The notes below the pieces were generated by a model. That model did no database searches. It was not told the DNA's origin and saw nothing but the letters and a program-made list of their open reading frames with translations. A DNA stretch of 64,000 nt, from contig JAOAAU010000006.1 in NCBI GenBank assembly GCA_026418695.1, forward strand, positions 1 to 64,000, written 5' to 3'. Shown piece by piece: positions 45,775 through 54,090 of this stretch (the first letter of the stretch is position 1; each line of letters opens with the position of its first letter). Position numbers and translations under genes: made by a program. This DNA comes from Clostridia bacterium (GTDB lineage Bacteria; Bacillota; Clostridia; Acetivibrionales; JAFADI01).

Positions 45775-46629
45775 ATGATGGGAAGCTTTTTTCCGAGAAC
45801 TGAAGTTGGAGGACTATCCCTGTCCAGAATGATTATCGGGACCAATTGGATTTTAGGCTACAGCCATACCAGTCCCGCAGCAGATCATTTGATCAGGAAG
45901 AGAAATGGAACCATTGATGCTGTTTCAGCCATGCTGGAGGTGTTTTTACAATCAGGAGTCGATACCATCATGGGCCCCTTCGCAGGAAACCAGCTGTTGA
46001 TGGATGCAATTAAAGCAGCGGAAGACCGTACCGGGAAAGGCATGATTCTGATAGACACACCCATCATCAATGTTGACGACACTGCTGCTGCAAGAAAGGA
46101 AGCGGAGGAAGTCATCGCTCTCGGAAAGAAACATGGGGCTTCTTTTTGCCTGATTCATCACTCATCGGCAGAGCAGCTGGTGAATAAAAACAAAAAGACC
46201 ATTGAAAGACTTCCGGATTATCTGAAAATGATCCGTGATCATGGATTAATTCCGGGACTATCCTGTCATATGCCCGAACTCATTATATATTCCGATGAAA
46301 ATGAATATGATGTCCAGACCTACATCCAAATCTATAACTGTATGGGATTCTTAATGCAGGTAGAAGTGGAATACATCCATAAGGTCATCTGGAGTGCAAA
46401 AAAACCTGTGATGACCATTAAACCCATGGCTGCAGGGCGGGTTAGCCCGTTTGTTGGGCTTACATTTTCGTGGCATACCATCCGTCCTTGCGACATGATC
46501 ACGGTAGGCTGCCTGACTCCTGAAGAAGCAGCGGAGGACATTGAAATCTCCCTGGCCGCTCTGGAAGGGCGTCCTCCGCAGTTGGAAGGCAGAAGCAGTC
46601 CCAATAAGACGGAAATCATGAAAGATTAG
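45775..46629 (+). CDS. TIM-barrel protein of unknown function
   Basis: This protein of about 285 residues has a pattern of alternating strands and helices like a TIM barrel. Its C-terminal part (KPVMTIKPMAAGRVSP, then DMITVGCLTPEEAAEDIEIS) resembles the end of aldo-keto reductases. The usual AKR catalytic DxxxYG motif is not evident. CAGGAGG precedes three candidate starts, TTG 45772, ATG 45775 and ATG 45778. Its place between sugar-metabolism genes suggests a sugar acid or sugar phosphate substrate. Function not known to me. Confidence 0.7.
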   Translation: MMGSFFPRTEVGGLSLSRMIIGTNWILGYSHTSPAADHLIRKRNGTIDAVSAMLEVFLQSGVDTIMGPFAGNQLLMDAIKAAEDRTGKGMILIDTPIINVDDTAAARKEAEEVIALGKKHGASFCLIHHSSAEQLVNKNKKTIERLPDYLKMIRDHGLIPGLSCHMPELIIYSDENEYDVQTYIQIYNCMGFLMQVEVEYIHKVIWSAKKPVMTIKPMAAGRVSPFVGLTFSWHTIRPCDMITVGCLTPEEAAEDIEISLAALEGRPPQLEGRSSPNKTEIMKD

Positions 46630-46721
46630 AAGGGATTTGATATTGTCTTGAAACCAGGGCATGGTTAAAATAAATCTTAAAATTGCAGTCTGTTTATAGA
46701 ACTTAAATTGGGGAGGATTGA

Positions 46722-47360
46722 ATGAAAAACATACTTTGTTTTGGCGACTCCAACACATGGGGGTATGATGCAAGAACCGAAAGCCGCTTCCCGCCGGATG
46801 TTCGTTGGCCTGGTGTCCTAAGGCTTGCTCTGGGAGAAGGCTATCATATCATTGAGGAAGGCCTGTGCGGCAGAACTACGGTCTGGGACGATCCCATCGA
46901 AGGGTATAAAAATGGGAAGGAATACCTCATCCCATGTCTGGAAACTCACAAACCGCTGGATTTGGTGATTATCATGCTGGGGACCAATGATCTGAAAAAA
47001 CGCTTTTCGCTTTCTGCTTCGGATATTGCAGCAGGTGCAGGCGTGTTGGTAGATGCTGTGAATAAAAGCGGAGCAGGAAAGAATGGAGAGGCTCCGAAGG
47101 TATTGCTGGTTTCCCCGCCTGAAGTTGGAGACATTGGCAACTCCCGGTTTGATGAAATGTTCGGATTTGAGAATTGTGTTGCAATTTCTAAAAATTTTTC
47201 AAAGCATTTCAAAAGAATAACAGAGTATTACGGCTGTACCTTTCTCGATGCGGCTCCGATTGTAATTCCGAGTCCTATTGACGCAATTCATTTTGATGCC
47301 AGTGAGCATAAAAAGCTTGGTGAGGAGATTGCCAGGATGGTTAAGGCTATACAACTGTAA
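46722..47360 (+). CDS. SGNH/GDSL-family esterase
   Basis: This 212-residue cytoplasmic hydrolase has block I FGDSNTWG (nucleophile S10), Gly in block II (LCGR), block III GTND (87-90) and block V DAIH (D187, H190). Similar proteins include carbohydrate acetyl esterases. In this locus it probably removes acetyl groups from imported oligosaccharides. GGGGAGGATTGA precedes the ATG. Confidence 0.9.
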   Translation: MKNILCFGDSNTWGYDARTESRFPPDVRWPGVLRLALGEGYHIIEEGLCGRTTVWDDPIEGYKNGKEYLIPCLETHKPLDLVIIMLGTNDLKKRFSLSASDIAAGAGVLVDAVNKSGAGKNGEAPKVLLVSPPEVGDIGNSRFDEMFGFENCVAISKNFSKHFKRITEYYGCTFLDAAPIVIPSPIDAIHFDASEHKKLGEEIARMVKAIQL

Positions 47361-47471
47361 AACAGGATGTCATCCAGTGTTTTAAGTATGGAATTGGAGG
47401 AGTATGGTCTCCAACGCTTTCAATAATGCAAAAGTGCATTAAGTTTAAATTTTCAAAAGGAGAAAGAGGAC

Positions 47472-48362
47472 ATGAATGATAATGCAGTAAAACAGGAGAA
47501 TCCAATCATATTAAAGAGTAACAGGCTCAAAGTGGAGATTGCTCAGCCAGGTACGGTCTATAAAGGCTCCAGATTTGACTGGACCGGGTTTATTACCCAG
47601 ATTACGTTGGATCAGCATCATACTTATTGCGTACCGGAGCAGTACGATCCTAATAAAGGATCCGGCGGTATCGGATTTTGCAACGAGTTTGGAATCGATA
47701 TGGCTATAGGATATGAAGATTCCAAGGTCGGAGAGTGCTTCCCCAAGCTGGGTGTAGGTCTTTTGAAGCGCTTCTCGGACGCTCCGTATGATTTCTTCAA
47801 ACCTTATGAGATTAAGCCTTATATGATCAAGGTGTCGGAAAATAAAAACAGTGCAACTTTTATTGCCGAACCACAGGAGTGCCGCGGGTATGCTGTCAGG
47901 CTTACGAAAACCGTCCGTATAGAGGAGAATCATCTTAAAATTGATTATAAACTGGAGAATGTCGGTGAAAAGACCATTGTAACCAATGAATACTGCCACA
48001 ACTTTATTGGGATCAACAAGGACAACATCGGTAAAAACTACTCCTTGAATTTTTCCGGTAAAGTTAAAATCAACAGGATTGCGGGCAGCTTTACGGCTGC
48101 TGAGGGAGAAATCCTATGGGAACAGGAGCCGAAAGAGGACTTTTACGGAATCATCGAAAGGGAAGCGGGAGCGGGGCTCTGGCAGTGGGAATTGGTTCAC
48201 AAACCCAGCGGGGCAGGAGTCAGGGATGTTAGTGGTTTTCCGGTTTCCAAATGTGCAGTTTGGGGATATACTCATGTAGTCAGTCCGGAGTTGTTTATCC
48301 GTATTCAGCTGGAACCCGGTAAAACTTTGGAGTGGTCAAGGGCATACGAGTTTTTCTGTTAA
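47472..48362 (+). CDS. Aldose-1-epimerase-like (galactose mutarotase fold) protein
   Basis: This 296-residue protein has a galactose-mutarotase-like beta-sandwich pattern (SRFDWTGFITQITLD near the start, EYCHNFIGIN in the middle, then VWGYTHVVSPELFIRIQLEPG). It likely interconverts sugar anomers or binds acidic sugars in the cell. AAAGGAG precedes ATG 47472. It is the last gene of the sugar locus before a terminator. Confidence 0.8.
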   Translation: MNDNAVKQENPIILKSNRLKVEIAQPGTVYKGSRFDWTGFITQITLDQHHTYCVPEQYDPNKGSGGIGFCNEFGIDMAIGYEDSKVGECFPKLGVGLLKRFSDAPYDFFKPYEIKPYMIKVSENKNSATFIAEPQECRGYAVRLTKTVRIEENHLKIDYKLENVGEKTIVTNEYCHNFIGINKDNIGKNYSLNFSGKVKINRIAGSFTAAEGEILWEQEPKEDFYGIIEREAGAGLWQWELVHKPSGAGVRDVSGFPVSKCAVWGYTHVVSPELFIRIQLEPGKTLEWSRAYEFFC

Positions 48363-48473
48363 GTACATAACACAAGCTGTGAATACTTTCCCAAGAATAC
48401 ATTCTATTTACTAATTTATACCCTTGGTTGACAAAACCAACATCAAAAGCTTGTAAATAGGGTTTATCCATAT

Positions 48474-48518
48474 AAAAGCCGGTGCTGGGAACATAACAGT
48501 TTCACAGTACCGGCTTTT
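48474..48518. terminator. Bidirectional terminator
   Basis: A 14-bp stem (48474-48487 with 48505-48518, one G-U pair) with A and T runs lies between the convergent mutarotase-like and isochorismatase-like genes. Confidence 0.9.
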
Positions 48519-48529
48519 TATATTAAATT

Positions 48530-49081
48530 TTATTGGTTTTCTATTGAGCAATTCATGAATTCGTCAATGCTCATACATTCACCAAAACCACGGAGAACAC
48601 TTAATACTACATACTGGATCAGTTCTCTCTTGATGGGCTGTCCGTCGATTCCCACGATATCAAAGGTTCCTACGCCTTCATTGATAATGGTTACCTTATA
48701 ACCCCGTGCGGCTGCTTCCCTTGTAGTTGTATCACAGCAGTGATTGGTTTTCATTCCTGTGATAATCAGATTTTCAACTTTCAGTTCTTTTAATACCTGC
48801 TCCAACTCTGTACCAAAGAAGGATCCCGGTGTTCTTTTGGTGATGACTTTCTCACCTTCCAGCGGAAGGGTTTCATGCCAGAAATCAAAGATAGGATCTT
48901 TGTCATTATCTCCCCAAATGTGACGAACATGGATGACTGGGACATGATTTTCCCGGCATTTCTGCAATACTTTTTGTACAGCGGGAATCAAGTGTTCCGC
49001 AGGCTTCTGCTCCTTATCAAAATAGAAATTCTGGATATCAATGACTAATAATGCAGTCTGGCTGCTATTAAAACTTTTCAT
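48530..49081 (-). CDS. Isochorismatase-like cysteine hydrolase
   Basis: This 183-residue enzyme of the isochorismatase/nicotinamidase superfamily has the expected triad: D15 (LLVIDIQNFYFD), K82 (VITKRTPGSFFG) and C115 (GMKTNHCCDTT). Family members hydrolyse amides or ethers such as nicotinamide, N-carbamoylsarcosine or isochorismate; the substrate here is not predictable. AGGAGG precedes the ATG at 49081. Single leftward gene sharing a terminator with the sugar locus. Confidence 0.9.
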   Translation of the reverse strand: MKSFNSSQTALLVIDIQNFYFDKEQKPAEHLIPAVQKVLQKCRENHVPVIHVRHIWGDNDKDPIFDFWHETLPLEGEKVITKRTPGSFFGTELEQVLKELKVENLIITGMKTNHCCDTTTREAAARGYKVTIINEGVGTFDIVGIDGQPIKRELIQYVVLSVLRGFGECMSIDEFMNCSIENQ

Positions 49082-49457
49082 AAAAAACCTCCTAACGATA
49101 TGATTATAACTTAATGGATTTCGTGTTTACCTTTTAAGTAAGTACGATTGTTTTCACTGTTTTAAGTATAGAAAAAATCCCTTTCCAGTTCAATTTGACA
49201 GTGTAAAAGGAAAGCGTATTCCACTTACACTATGAAAAAGATTTCATTAAGTCAACTATTTATATAAAGTGAAAAGAATTACATAGACAGAGTGATTGCA
49301 GAGGGAAATATTCAATATATTCACAATTAATTCACAATTCTTTCAAAGTATGGACACATTGAGTACACACGAAAAAATTATAATGAAGTTGTAAGCTTAC
49401 AAAATCAGCAATCTGTTCTGGCTGCAGCAGAAAAAGATATTGAAGGGAGTAAATCTT
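49082..49457. other. Regulatory region before the secreted-protein gene
   Basis: This 376-bp gap between divergent genes holds three 11-bp-spaced direct repeats (49320-49347, listed separately) and a TATAAT at 49379-49384. No gene or terminator was found in 49082-49300. Confidence 0.6.
49320..49384 (+). promoter_or_regulatory. OmpR/PhoB-type direct repeats and promoter
   Basis: TTCACA (49320), TTCACA (49331) and TTCAAA (49342) repeat every 11 bp, the spacing of PhoP/PhoB-type response-regulator boxes in Firmicutes. TATAAT lies at 49379-49384, with no good -35 at 17 bp. This suggests regulator-dependent transcription of the secreted-protein gene, probably by the OmpR-type regulator at 50.3 kb. 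Confidence 0.55.
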
Positions 49458-50228
49458 ATGAAAAAATTAGTGAACAAGGTATTTTTGATGTCTTTGGGAT
49501 TGGCGGTCGTGCTTTCAACTTCATTTGCAAGTGCGGATTCAGTAAAGTCAGATAACCTGAAGGTGGCAAGCAAGGACGCGATAAAGCTCGAATTTCAAAA
49601 ACTGGATGGAACAATAAAAGAAGTGGGAGACCATCAGTTAAAAGTTCAGGATAAGGACAATAAAGTGTATATCGTTCCCGTAGGTGTGTTTGAAAAAATG
49701 GAGGAATACAAAGCACTGGATTTGAAGGTAGGTACAGCGGTTTCATTGGAGGGATTCGATCCGGGTAAACACCAACCGGATTTAAAGACCGAAGATGGGA
49801 AGCCGGGACATGTAAAGACAAAAGTCATGATCATTCAGGATTTGAAAGAGGGCGAGCTTCCTGATGTTAAAAAGGATGTGGATGGTAAGGCGGAAGGGGA
49901 GGTAATTATAAGCGAGGAAGGAATGACTGCTGATCAAGTGATTCCGGTTACTCCAGAGGAAGCTGGAAAGGCCTTGAAAGCAGAGAGCTTTAAAGAAGGG
50001 GAGAATAAAGCTGGTGAAACTAAGGCTCTAGAAGGAAAAGGGGAAATCAGAAGTTTCAGTATTAAAGTGAATGACGATGGTTCCGGAGCCTGGATAGAGA
50101 AGCTGGAGTCTCAGGAAGGGGACTTGTTCCTGCCGCACTCCGTCACAGCTAATGGAAAAACAGTAAGGTTGGTTACGAAATCAGCTCCTGTAAAAATCAT
50201 GATTGAAAAAGACGTACTTAAGAAGTAA
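49458..50228 (+). CDS. Secreted protein of unknown function linked to a two-component system
   Basis: This 256-residue protein has a signal peptide (about 1-26, cleaved after SFASA), then lysine- and glutamate-rich sequence. An OB-like stretch at about 40-125 begins KLDGTIKEVGDHQLKVQDKD. No family is recognised. TTG 49440 is in frame, but GAAGGGAG at 49443-49450 selects ATG 49458. It lies 109 bp before an OmpR-type regulator and histidine kinase, so it is probably their target and perhaps the signal sensor or a wall-stress protein. Confidence 0.75.
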   Translation: MKKLVNKVFLMSLGLAVVLSTSFASADSVKSDNLKVASKDAIKLEFQKLDGTIKEVGDHQLKVQDKDNKVYIVPVGVFEKMEEYKALDLKVGTAVSLEGFDPGKHQPDLKTEDGKPGHVKTKVMIIQDLKEGELPDVKKDVDGKAEGEVIISEEGMTADQVIPVTPEEAGKALKAESFKEGENKAGETKALEGKGEIRSFSIKVNDDGSGAWIEKLESQEGDLFLPHSVTANGKTVRLVTKSAPVKIMIEKDVLKK

Positions 50229-50267
50229 GCGGTTCATCAATTTTATAGTGGAAGGTTGAAAATCAGA

Positions 50268-50300
50268 TACCTGTCTGTTGTAAGTACGGACGGGTATTTG
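50268..50300 (+). terminator. Weak hairpin before the response-regulator gene
   Basis: An 11-bp stem with three G-U type pairs (50268-50278 with 50288-50298) lies between the secreted-protein gene and the regulator. Only a short T-run follows, so partial termination is likely. Confidence 0.45.
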
Positions 50301-50337
50301 GCTTGGAATGGAAGGATTCTTTATAATGAGGTGTACC

Positions 50338-51018
50338 ATGGACAAGCGTATTTTGTTGGTGGAGGATGAAGCCAGAATGCGAGAAATTATCTCTGATTTC
50401 TTTATGCTGGATGGTTTTGAAATTCATGAAGCAAATAACGGCCAAAAGGCTTTGGAACTTTTTGAAGAAAAAGAAATCAATCTGGTGATTCTGGATATCA
50501 TGATTCCTGATTTGGATGGCTGGACGGTGTGCAGGAGGATCAGGACAAGATCGAGTGTGCCTATCATCATGCTGACAGCCAGAGGAGAAGAGGAGGATAA
50601 ACTCATGGGGTATGAGTTGGGCGCAGATGACTACATGACAAAACCTTTTAGTCCCAAAGTTCTTTTAGCTAAAGCAAAAATGCTTTTGAAAAGAGTCGAG
50701 GGGTCTGTAGGAAGGCCGGATGGAGTCATCTGCTCTGCAGGAATCGAGATCAATAAAATGTCGCGAAACGTAAGGATTGAAGAGCGTATCATTGATTTGG
50801 CTCCAAAGGAATATGAACTGCTGTTGTTCCTGATAGAAAATAAAGGCAGGGCACTGTCCCGGGAAATCATCCTGGATAGGATCTGGGGATATGATTATTT
50901 GGGAGATCTCAGAACCGTAGATACTCACGTTAAGAAGCTAAGAGCCAAACTGGGAGAAAAAGCGGCACATATCTGCACCCTAATCCGTTCCGGATACAAG
51001 TTTGAGGAGGGACTATGA
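50338..51018 (+). CDS. OmpR-family response regulator
   Basis: This 226-residue regulator has a receiver domain (acid pocket VEDEA, phospho-Asp D53 in VILDIMIPD, Lys near 102 in MTKPF) and an OmpR/PhoB winged helix (about 130-225; ELLLFLIENKGRALSREIILDRIWGYDY). The frame is open from 50308, but TGAGGTGT selects ATG 50338. Its stop overlaps the kinase start by 4 bp. It probably binds the 11-bp repeats at 49320-49347. Confidence 0.93.
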   Translation: MDKRILLVEDEARMREIISDFFMLDGFEIHEANNGQKALELFEEKEINLVILDIMIPDLDGWTVCRRIRTRSSVPIIMLTARGEEEDKLMGYELGADDYMTKPFSPKVLLAKAKMLLKRVEGSVGRPDGVICSAGIEINKMSRNVRIEERIIDLAPKEYELLLFLIENKGRALSREIILDRIWGYDYLGDLRTVDTHVKKLRAKLGEKAAHICTLIRSGYKFEEGL

Positions 51019-52940
51019 GGAATTTAAGTATCGTAAGCAAGCTCTTTCTGGTCACTGCCTTGATGTTTATTCTCTTTCTCGGGCTTTTGGCGGTCAGTCA
51101 GGCAATGTTCTTTGAAAAGTTTTACCTTGAAAGTAAAAGAGAAAAACTGAGAAAGGGCGCCGAAGCATTCAGTGAATCCTATCAGAAGGAACAAGGGGAT
51201 ATCAACAGTCTAAATAGAATGATCAACCGTTTTATTGATGAATACAAGGCGCAGGTGGCGATTCTGGATGAAAACGGGATTGCAAAATTCACAAATACCT
51301 ATGAAATTACTGTGGAAACCGATCAGAAGCAAAAGGTCAAAATTCCACTGAATGATTCCGCCGATATGGAGGAACTGAAAAACTTGAAGTTGACGGCAGG
51401 TTCTGATGTTAAAACGACAGGAATTTTTTTGAATAATGAAAAAACAATCTTAATGCCTCTTGCAATAGAATCCAATGATCAGAAGTGGGATGCGGAAAAG
51501 GCTGCTTTTCCGGGTTCAGGCAGTGTACATGAAATTCGATTTGTGAAAAAGATTCTACCGGATGGTGTAACGGAGAGCAAGATTATAAAATTTGACAGGG
51601 AGGTTTTACCGCTAGATAAATTGATTGTGAGCAATTCATCTGCTCCGATTCAAATTGATAAGCAGGTGGTAAACGGAAAGATCTCTGAAATGAGTTTACC
51701 CACAAAGATGGAATTTTTAACACCCTACAAAAATGAAATCCTGTGGAGCGCAATAGAAAACTGGCTCTGGATGGCAAAAAGCAATAATCTGAATGTGCCT
51801 GCAAATAGAACGATTACCTATGATTACAAGTACCCTTTAAACGGGGAAAACAATGTTGTTTTTGTGAAGCCGATCATGGAAAACGGCAAGCCTAAGGAAA
51901 CAATTTTTGTTATAGCCTCTCTACAGCCTGTCGGGGAAGCTGTAAGCATGATGAAAGATTACTATCTTTATGTTTTCTTGGTTGCAATCCTTTTTATCCT
52001 GGCGTTATCTTTTGTGTATTCCAAAATGGTGGCAAAGCCATTGATCAATATAAATCACGCAGCAAAACGAATGGCAGAGCTGGATTTTTCCGTAGAGTGC
52101 AAAGTTGGTGGGAATGACGAAATCGGAAGTCTTTCTAAAAGCTTGAACCTGCTTTCCGGCAAACTCAGCACCAGCCTGAATGAACTAATGACAGCCAATG
52201 AAAAGCTTCAAAGGGATATTGAGAAAGAAAGGGCTTTGGAGAGCATGCGGAAGGAGTTTGTTTCCAGTGTGTCTCATGAATTGAAAACACCTCTGGGAAT
52301 TATCACCGCCTTTGCCGAGGGGATCAAGCATGGAGTTGCTGAAAATAAAAAGAAGCACTATATCGATGTCATTCTTGACGAAGCTGAAAAAATGAATCAT
52401 CTGGTGCTGGATATGCTGGATCTGTCGAGGCTTGGGTCCAATGCCTTCAAACTCACCCTGGAAAACTTTTGTATCAATGAATTAATTCATACAACCCTGC
52501 TAAGGTTTGACAAGCATATCCAAGAAAAAGCTGTGGATATTCGCTTGGATTTTATTGAAGGAGAATTGTTGGTATTTGCAGATGAGAAAAGAATTGAACA
52601 GGTGCTGGTGAATTTGTTGAGTAATGCCATCCGACATGCAACCTACCAGGGATTTATTCGTATTTGCCTTCGGAAGAGAGAGGACCGAATCGTAGTTGAG
52701 GTTGAAAACAGCGGAGAACCTATTCCTGAGACAAAGCTGGAACGAATATGGGATCGTTTTTACAGAGTGGAGGAATCCAGAGAAAGACAGTCCGGCGGCA
52801 GTGGCCTTGGGTTGGCGATCGTAAAGAATATTCTTCAATTGCATAAAAGCACTTTTGGGGTGAGGAATACGGAAGGTGGAGTCCTGTTTTATTTTGATCT
52901 TGATAGAAACGGGGACGCTTCTCAAAAACCCAGGAAATAA
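51015..52940 (+). CDS. Sensor histidine kinase with altered C-terminus
   Basis: This 641-residue membrane kinase has helices at about 8-28 and 315-335, an extracellular sensor of about 290 residues, HAMP, HisKA (SSVSHELKTPLG, phospho-His H421) and HATPase (N-box QVLVNLLSNAIRHA, G-box SGGSGLGLAIVKN). It overlaps the regulator by ATGA. The last codons (GDASQK and following, stop at 52938-52940) are encoded by the left inverted repeat of the downstream transposase element, so the natural C-terminus appears to have been replaced by insertion. The catalytic core is complete, so the kinase is probably active. Confidence 0.92.
   Translation: MRNLSIVSKLFLVTALMFILFLGLLAVSQAMFFEKFYLESKREKLRKGAEAFSESYQKEQGDINSLNRMINRFIDEYKAQVAILDENGIAKFTNTYEITVETDQKQKVKIPLNDSADMEELKNLKLTAGSDVKTTGIFLNNEKTILMPLAIESNDQKWDAEKAAFPGSGSVHEIRFVKKILPDGVTESKIIKFDREVLPLDKLIVSNSSAPIQIDKQVVNGKISEMSLPTKMEFLTPYKNEILWSAIENWLWMAKSNNLNVPANRTITYDYKYPLNGENNVVFVKPIMENGKPKETIFVIASLQPVGEAVSMMKDYYLYVFLVAILFILALSFVYSKMVAKPLININHAAKRMAELDFSVECKVGGNDEIGSLSKSLNLLSGKLSTSLNELMTANEKLQRDIEKERALESMRKEFVSSVSHELKTPLGIITAFAEGIKHGVAENKKKHYIDVILDEAEKMNHLVLDMLDLSRLGSNAFKLTLENFCINELIHTTLLRFDKHIQEKAVDIRLDFIEGELLVFADEKRIEQVLVNLLSNAIRHATYQGFIRICLRKREDRIVVEVENSGEPIPETKLERIWDRFYRVEESRERQSGGSGLGLAIVKNILQLHKSTFGVRNTEGGVLFYFDLDRNGDASQKPRK
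52911..52929 (+). repeat. Left 19-bp terminal inverted repeat
   Basis: Exact reverse complement of 53946-53964. It encodes residues GDASQK of the histidine kinase tail. Confidence 0.95.
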
Positions 52941-52993
52941 ATGTAAATTTGTTTTGAATTATGGCATAATGGTTGTACAGGAGGATGAGTATT

Positions 52994-53923
52994 ATGCCAA
53001 GAAAAGCGAGACAAAAAGGAGAACAATGCATCTACCACATCATTTGCAGGAGTGTTTCTGAATACCTGCTTTTTAGAGAGGATGACGATAAAGCCTACTA
53101 CCTTGGATTATTAAAGAGATATTCTGAGAAGTATAAGTGTAGTATATATGCATATTGTTTGATGGATAATCATCTGCACATGCATCTGGATCCACGAGGA
53201 TTTGATGTATCAAAGTTCATGCATTGTACAAATGTTGCCTATGTAAGATATTACAACAAAAAATATAACCGCCACGGACCTGTGTTCCAGGAAAGATTTG
53301 AAAGCCGTATATTAGATAGCGATGAATACAATCTTACCGTATCAGCCTACATTCATAATAATGCAAAGGATATTGAAGGCTTTCAAGGGAGGGAAGAAGA
53401 ATATCCCTATTCGTCCTATGGAATTTACCTTGGAAAAAGAAAGGACCGATTGGGATTAGTGGATTGCAGCTTTATCATGGGATTATTTAATACAGCTAAT
53501 TCAAAAAGATTTGCACAAAGATATTGGGGATTTGTAAGTCACCATCGGGATATTGGGACAACAACCAAAAAAATAAAAGAACTTTCAAGTGCAATTGGAA
53601 ATGAATATAGAAGTGGAAGGGAAATCATTCGCAGAGACTGGCATCCATCAAAAATTGTATCCTATATATCAGGCAAGTTAATGATGAATAAAGAAGGAAG
53701 TTTGATATTAAAAACTAAAAGGAGAGTATTTGAGTACAGAGCTCTAAGCGTATATGCAATGAGAGTCCTCTGTGGACTGGGCTTCAGGGAAATATGCGAG
53801 TATGTGTATAATATCACAACTTCTGCTTGCTCCAGCTTATGTAATAAAGGATATGAACTGATAGAAAATAATTATCAATATAAACAAATCTTTAATGAAT
53901 TGGTACGAGGAGAATTAGCTTAG
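52994..53923 (+). CDS. Y1 (REP-associated/IS200-like) transposase
   Basis: This 309-residue protein has the Y1 transposase core: the HUH-type pair H60-L-H62 (MDNHLHMHLDP) and the tyrosine region VAYVRYYNKKYNRHGPVFQERF with Y86/Y87 as nucleophile candidates. About 150 extra C-terminal residues include a helix-turn-helix-like part. CAGGAGG lies too close to ATG 52985; ATG 52994 (MPRKARQKGEQCIYHI) is the likely start. The gene is enclosed by the 19-bp inverted repeats, so both ends for single-strand transposition may be intact. Confidence 0.9.
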   Translation: MPRKARQKGEQCIYHIICRSVSEYLLFREDDDKAYYLGLLKRYSEKYKCSIYAYCLMDNHLHMHLDPRGFDVSKFMHCTNVAYVRYYNKKYNRHGPVFQERFESRILDSDEYNLTVSAYIHNNAKDIEGFQGREEEYPYSSYGIYLGKRKDRLGLVDCSFIMGLFNTANSKRFAQRYWGFVSHHRDIGTTTKKIKELSSAIGNEYRSGREIIRRDWHPSKIVSYISGKLMMNKEGSLILKTKRRVFEYRALSVYAMRVLCGLGFREICEYVYNITTSACSSLCNKGYELIENNYQYKQIFNELVRGELA

Positions 53924-53945
53924 AGTTTGGATATCCGATATTTGA

Positions 53946-53964
53946 GTTTTTGAGAAGCGTCCCC
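53946..53964 (-). repeat. Right 19-bp terminal inverted repeat
   Basis: Exact reverse complement of 52911-52929. It marks the right end of the transposase element. Confidence 0.95.
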
Positions 53965-54090
53965 ATCAATAAAGAAGAGCCATTTAGAATAAAAACATGA
54001 AGGAATGAAGATCAGTATTTCTAATTCAAATTGTAATTATTTTCAATTCCCTATATAATCATTGTATCAATTCATTTAATGGGGAGCAAA

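Larger units (their letters stand above)
52911..53964 (+). mobile_element. REP-type (Y1 transposase) element with perfect 19-bp inverted repeats
   Basis: A 1054-bp unit is bounded by perfect 19-bp inverted repeats at 52911-52929 and 53946-53964 (outer bases GGGGACGC). Its left end lies inside the last codons of the histidine kinase gene. It encloses the single Y1 transposase gene. Similar GGGGACG-edged repeats around Y1 transposases are known in Firmicutes. Joining the flanks in silico keeps the kinase frame open for 11 more codons before a TGA at 53998-54000, consistent with insertion into the kinase gene's end. Confidence 0.85.
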
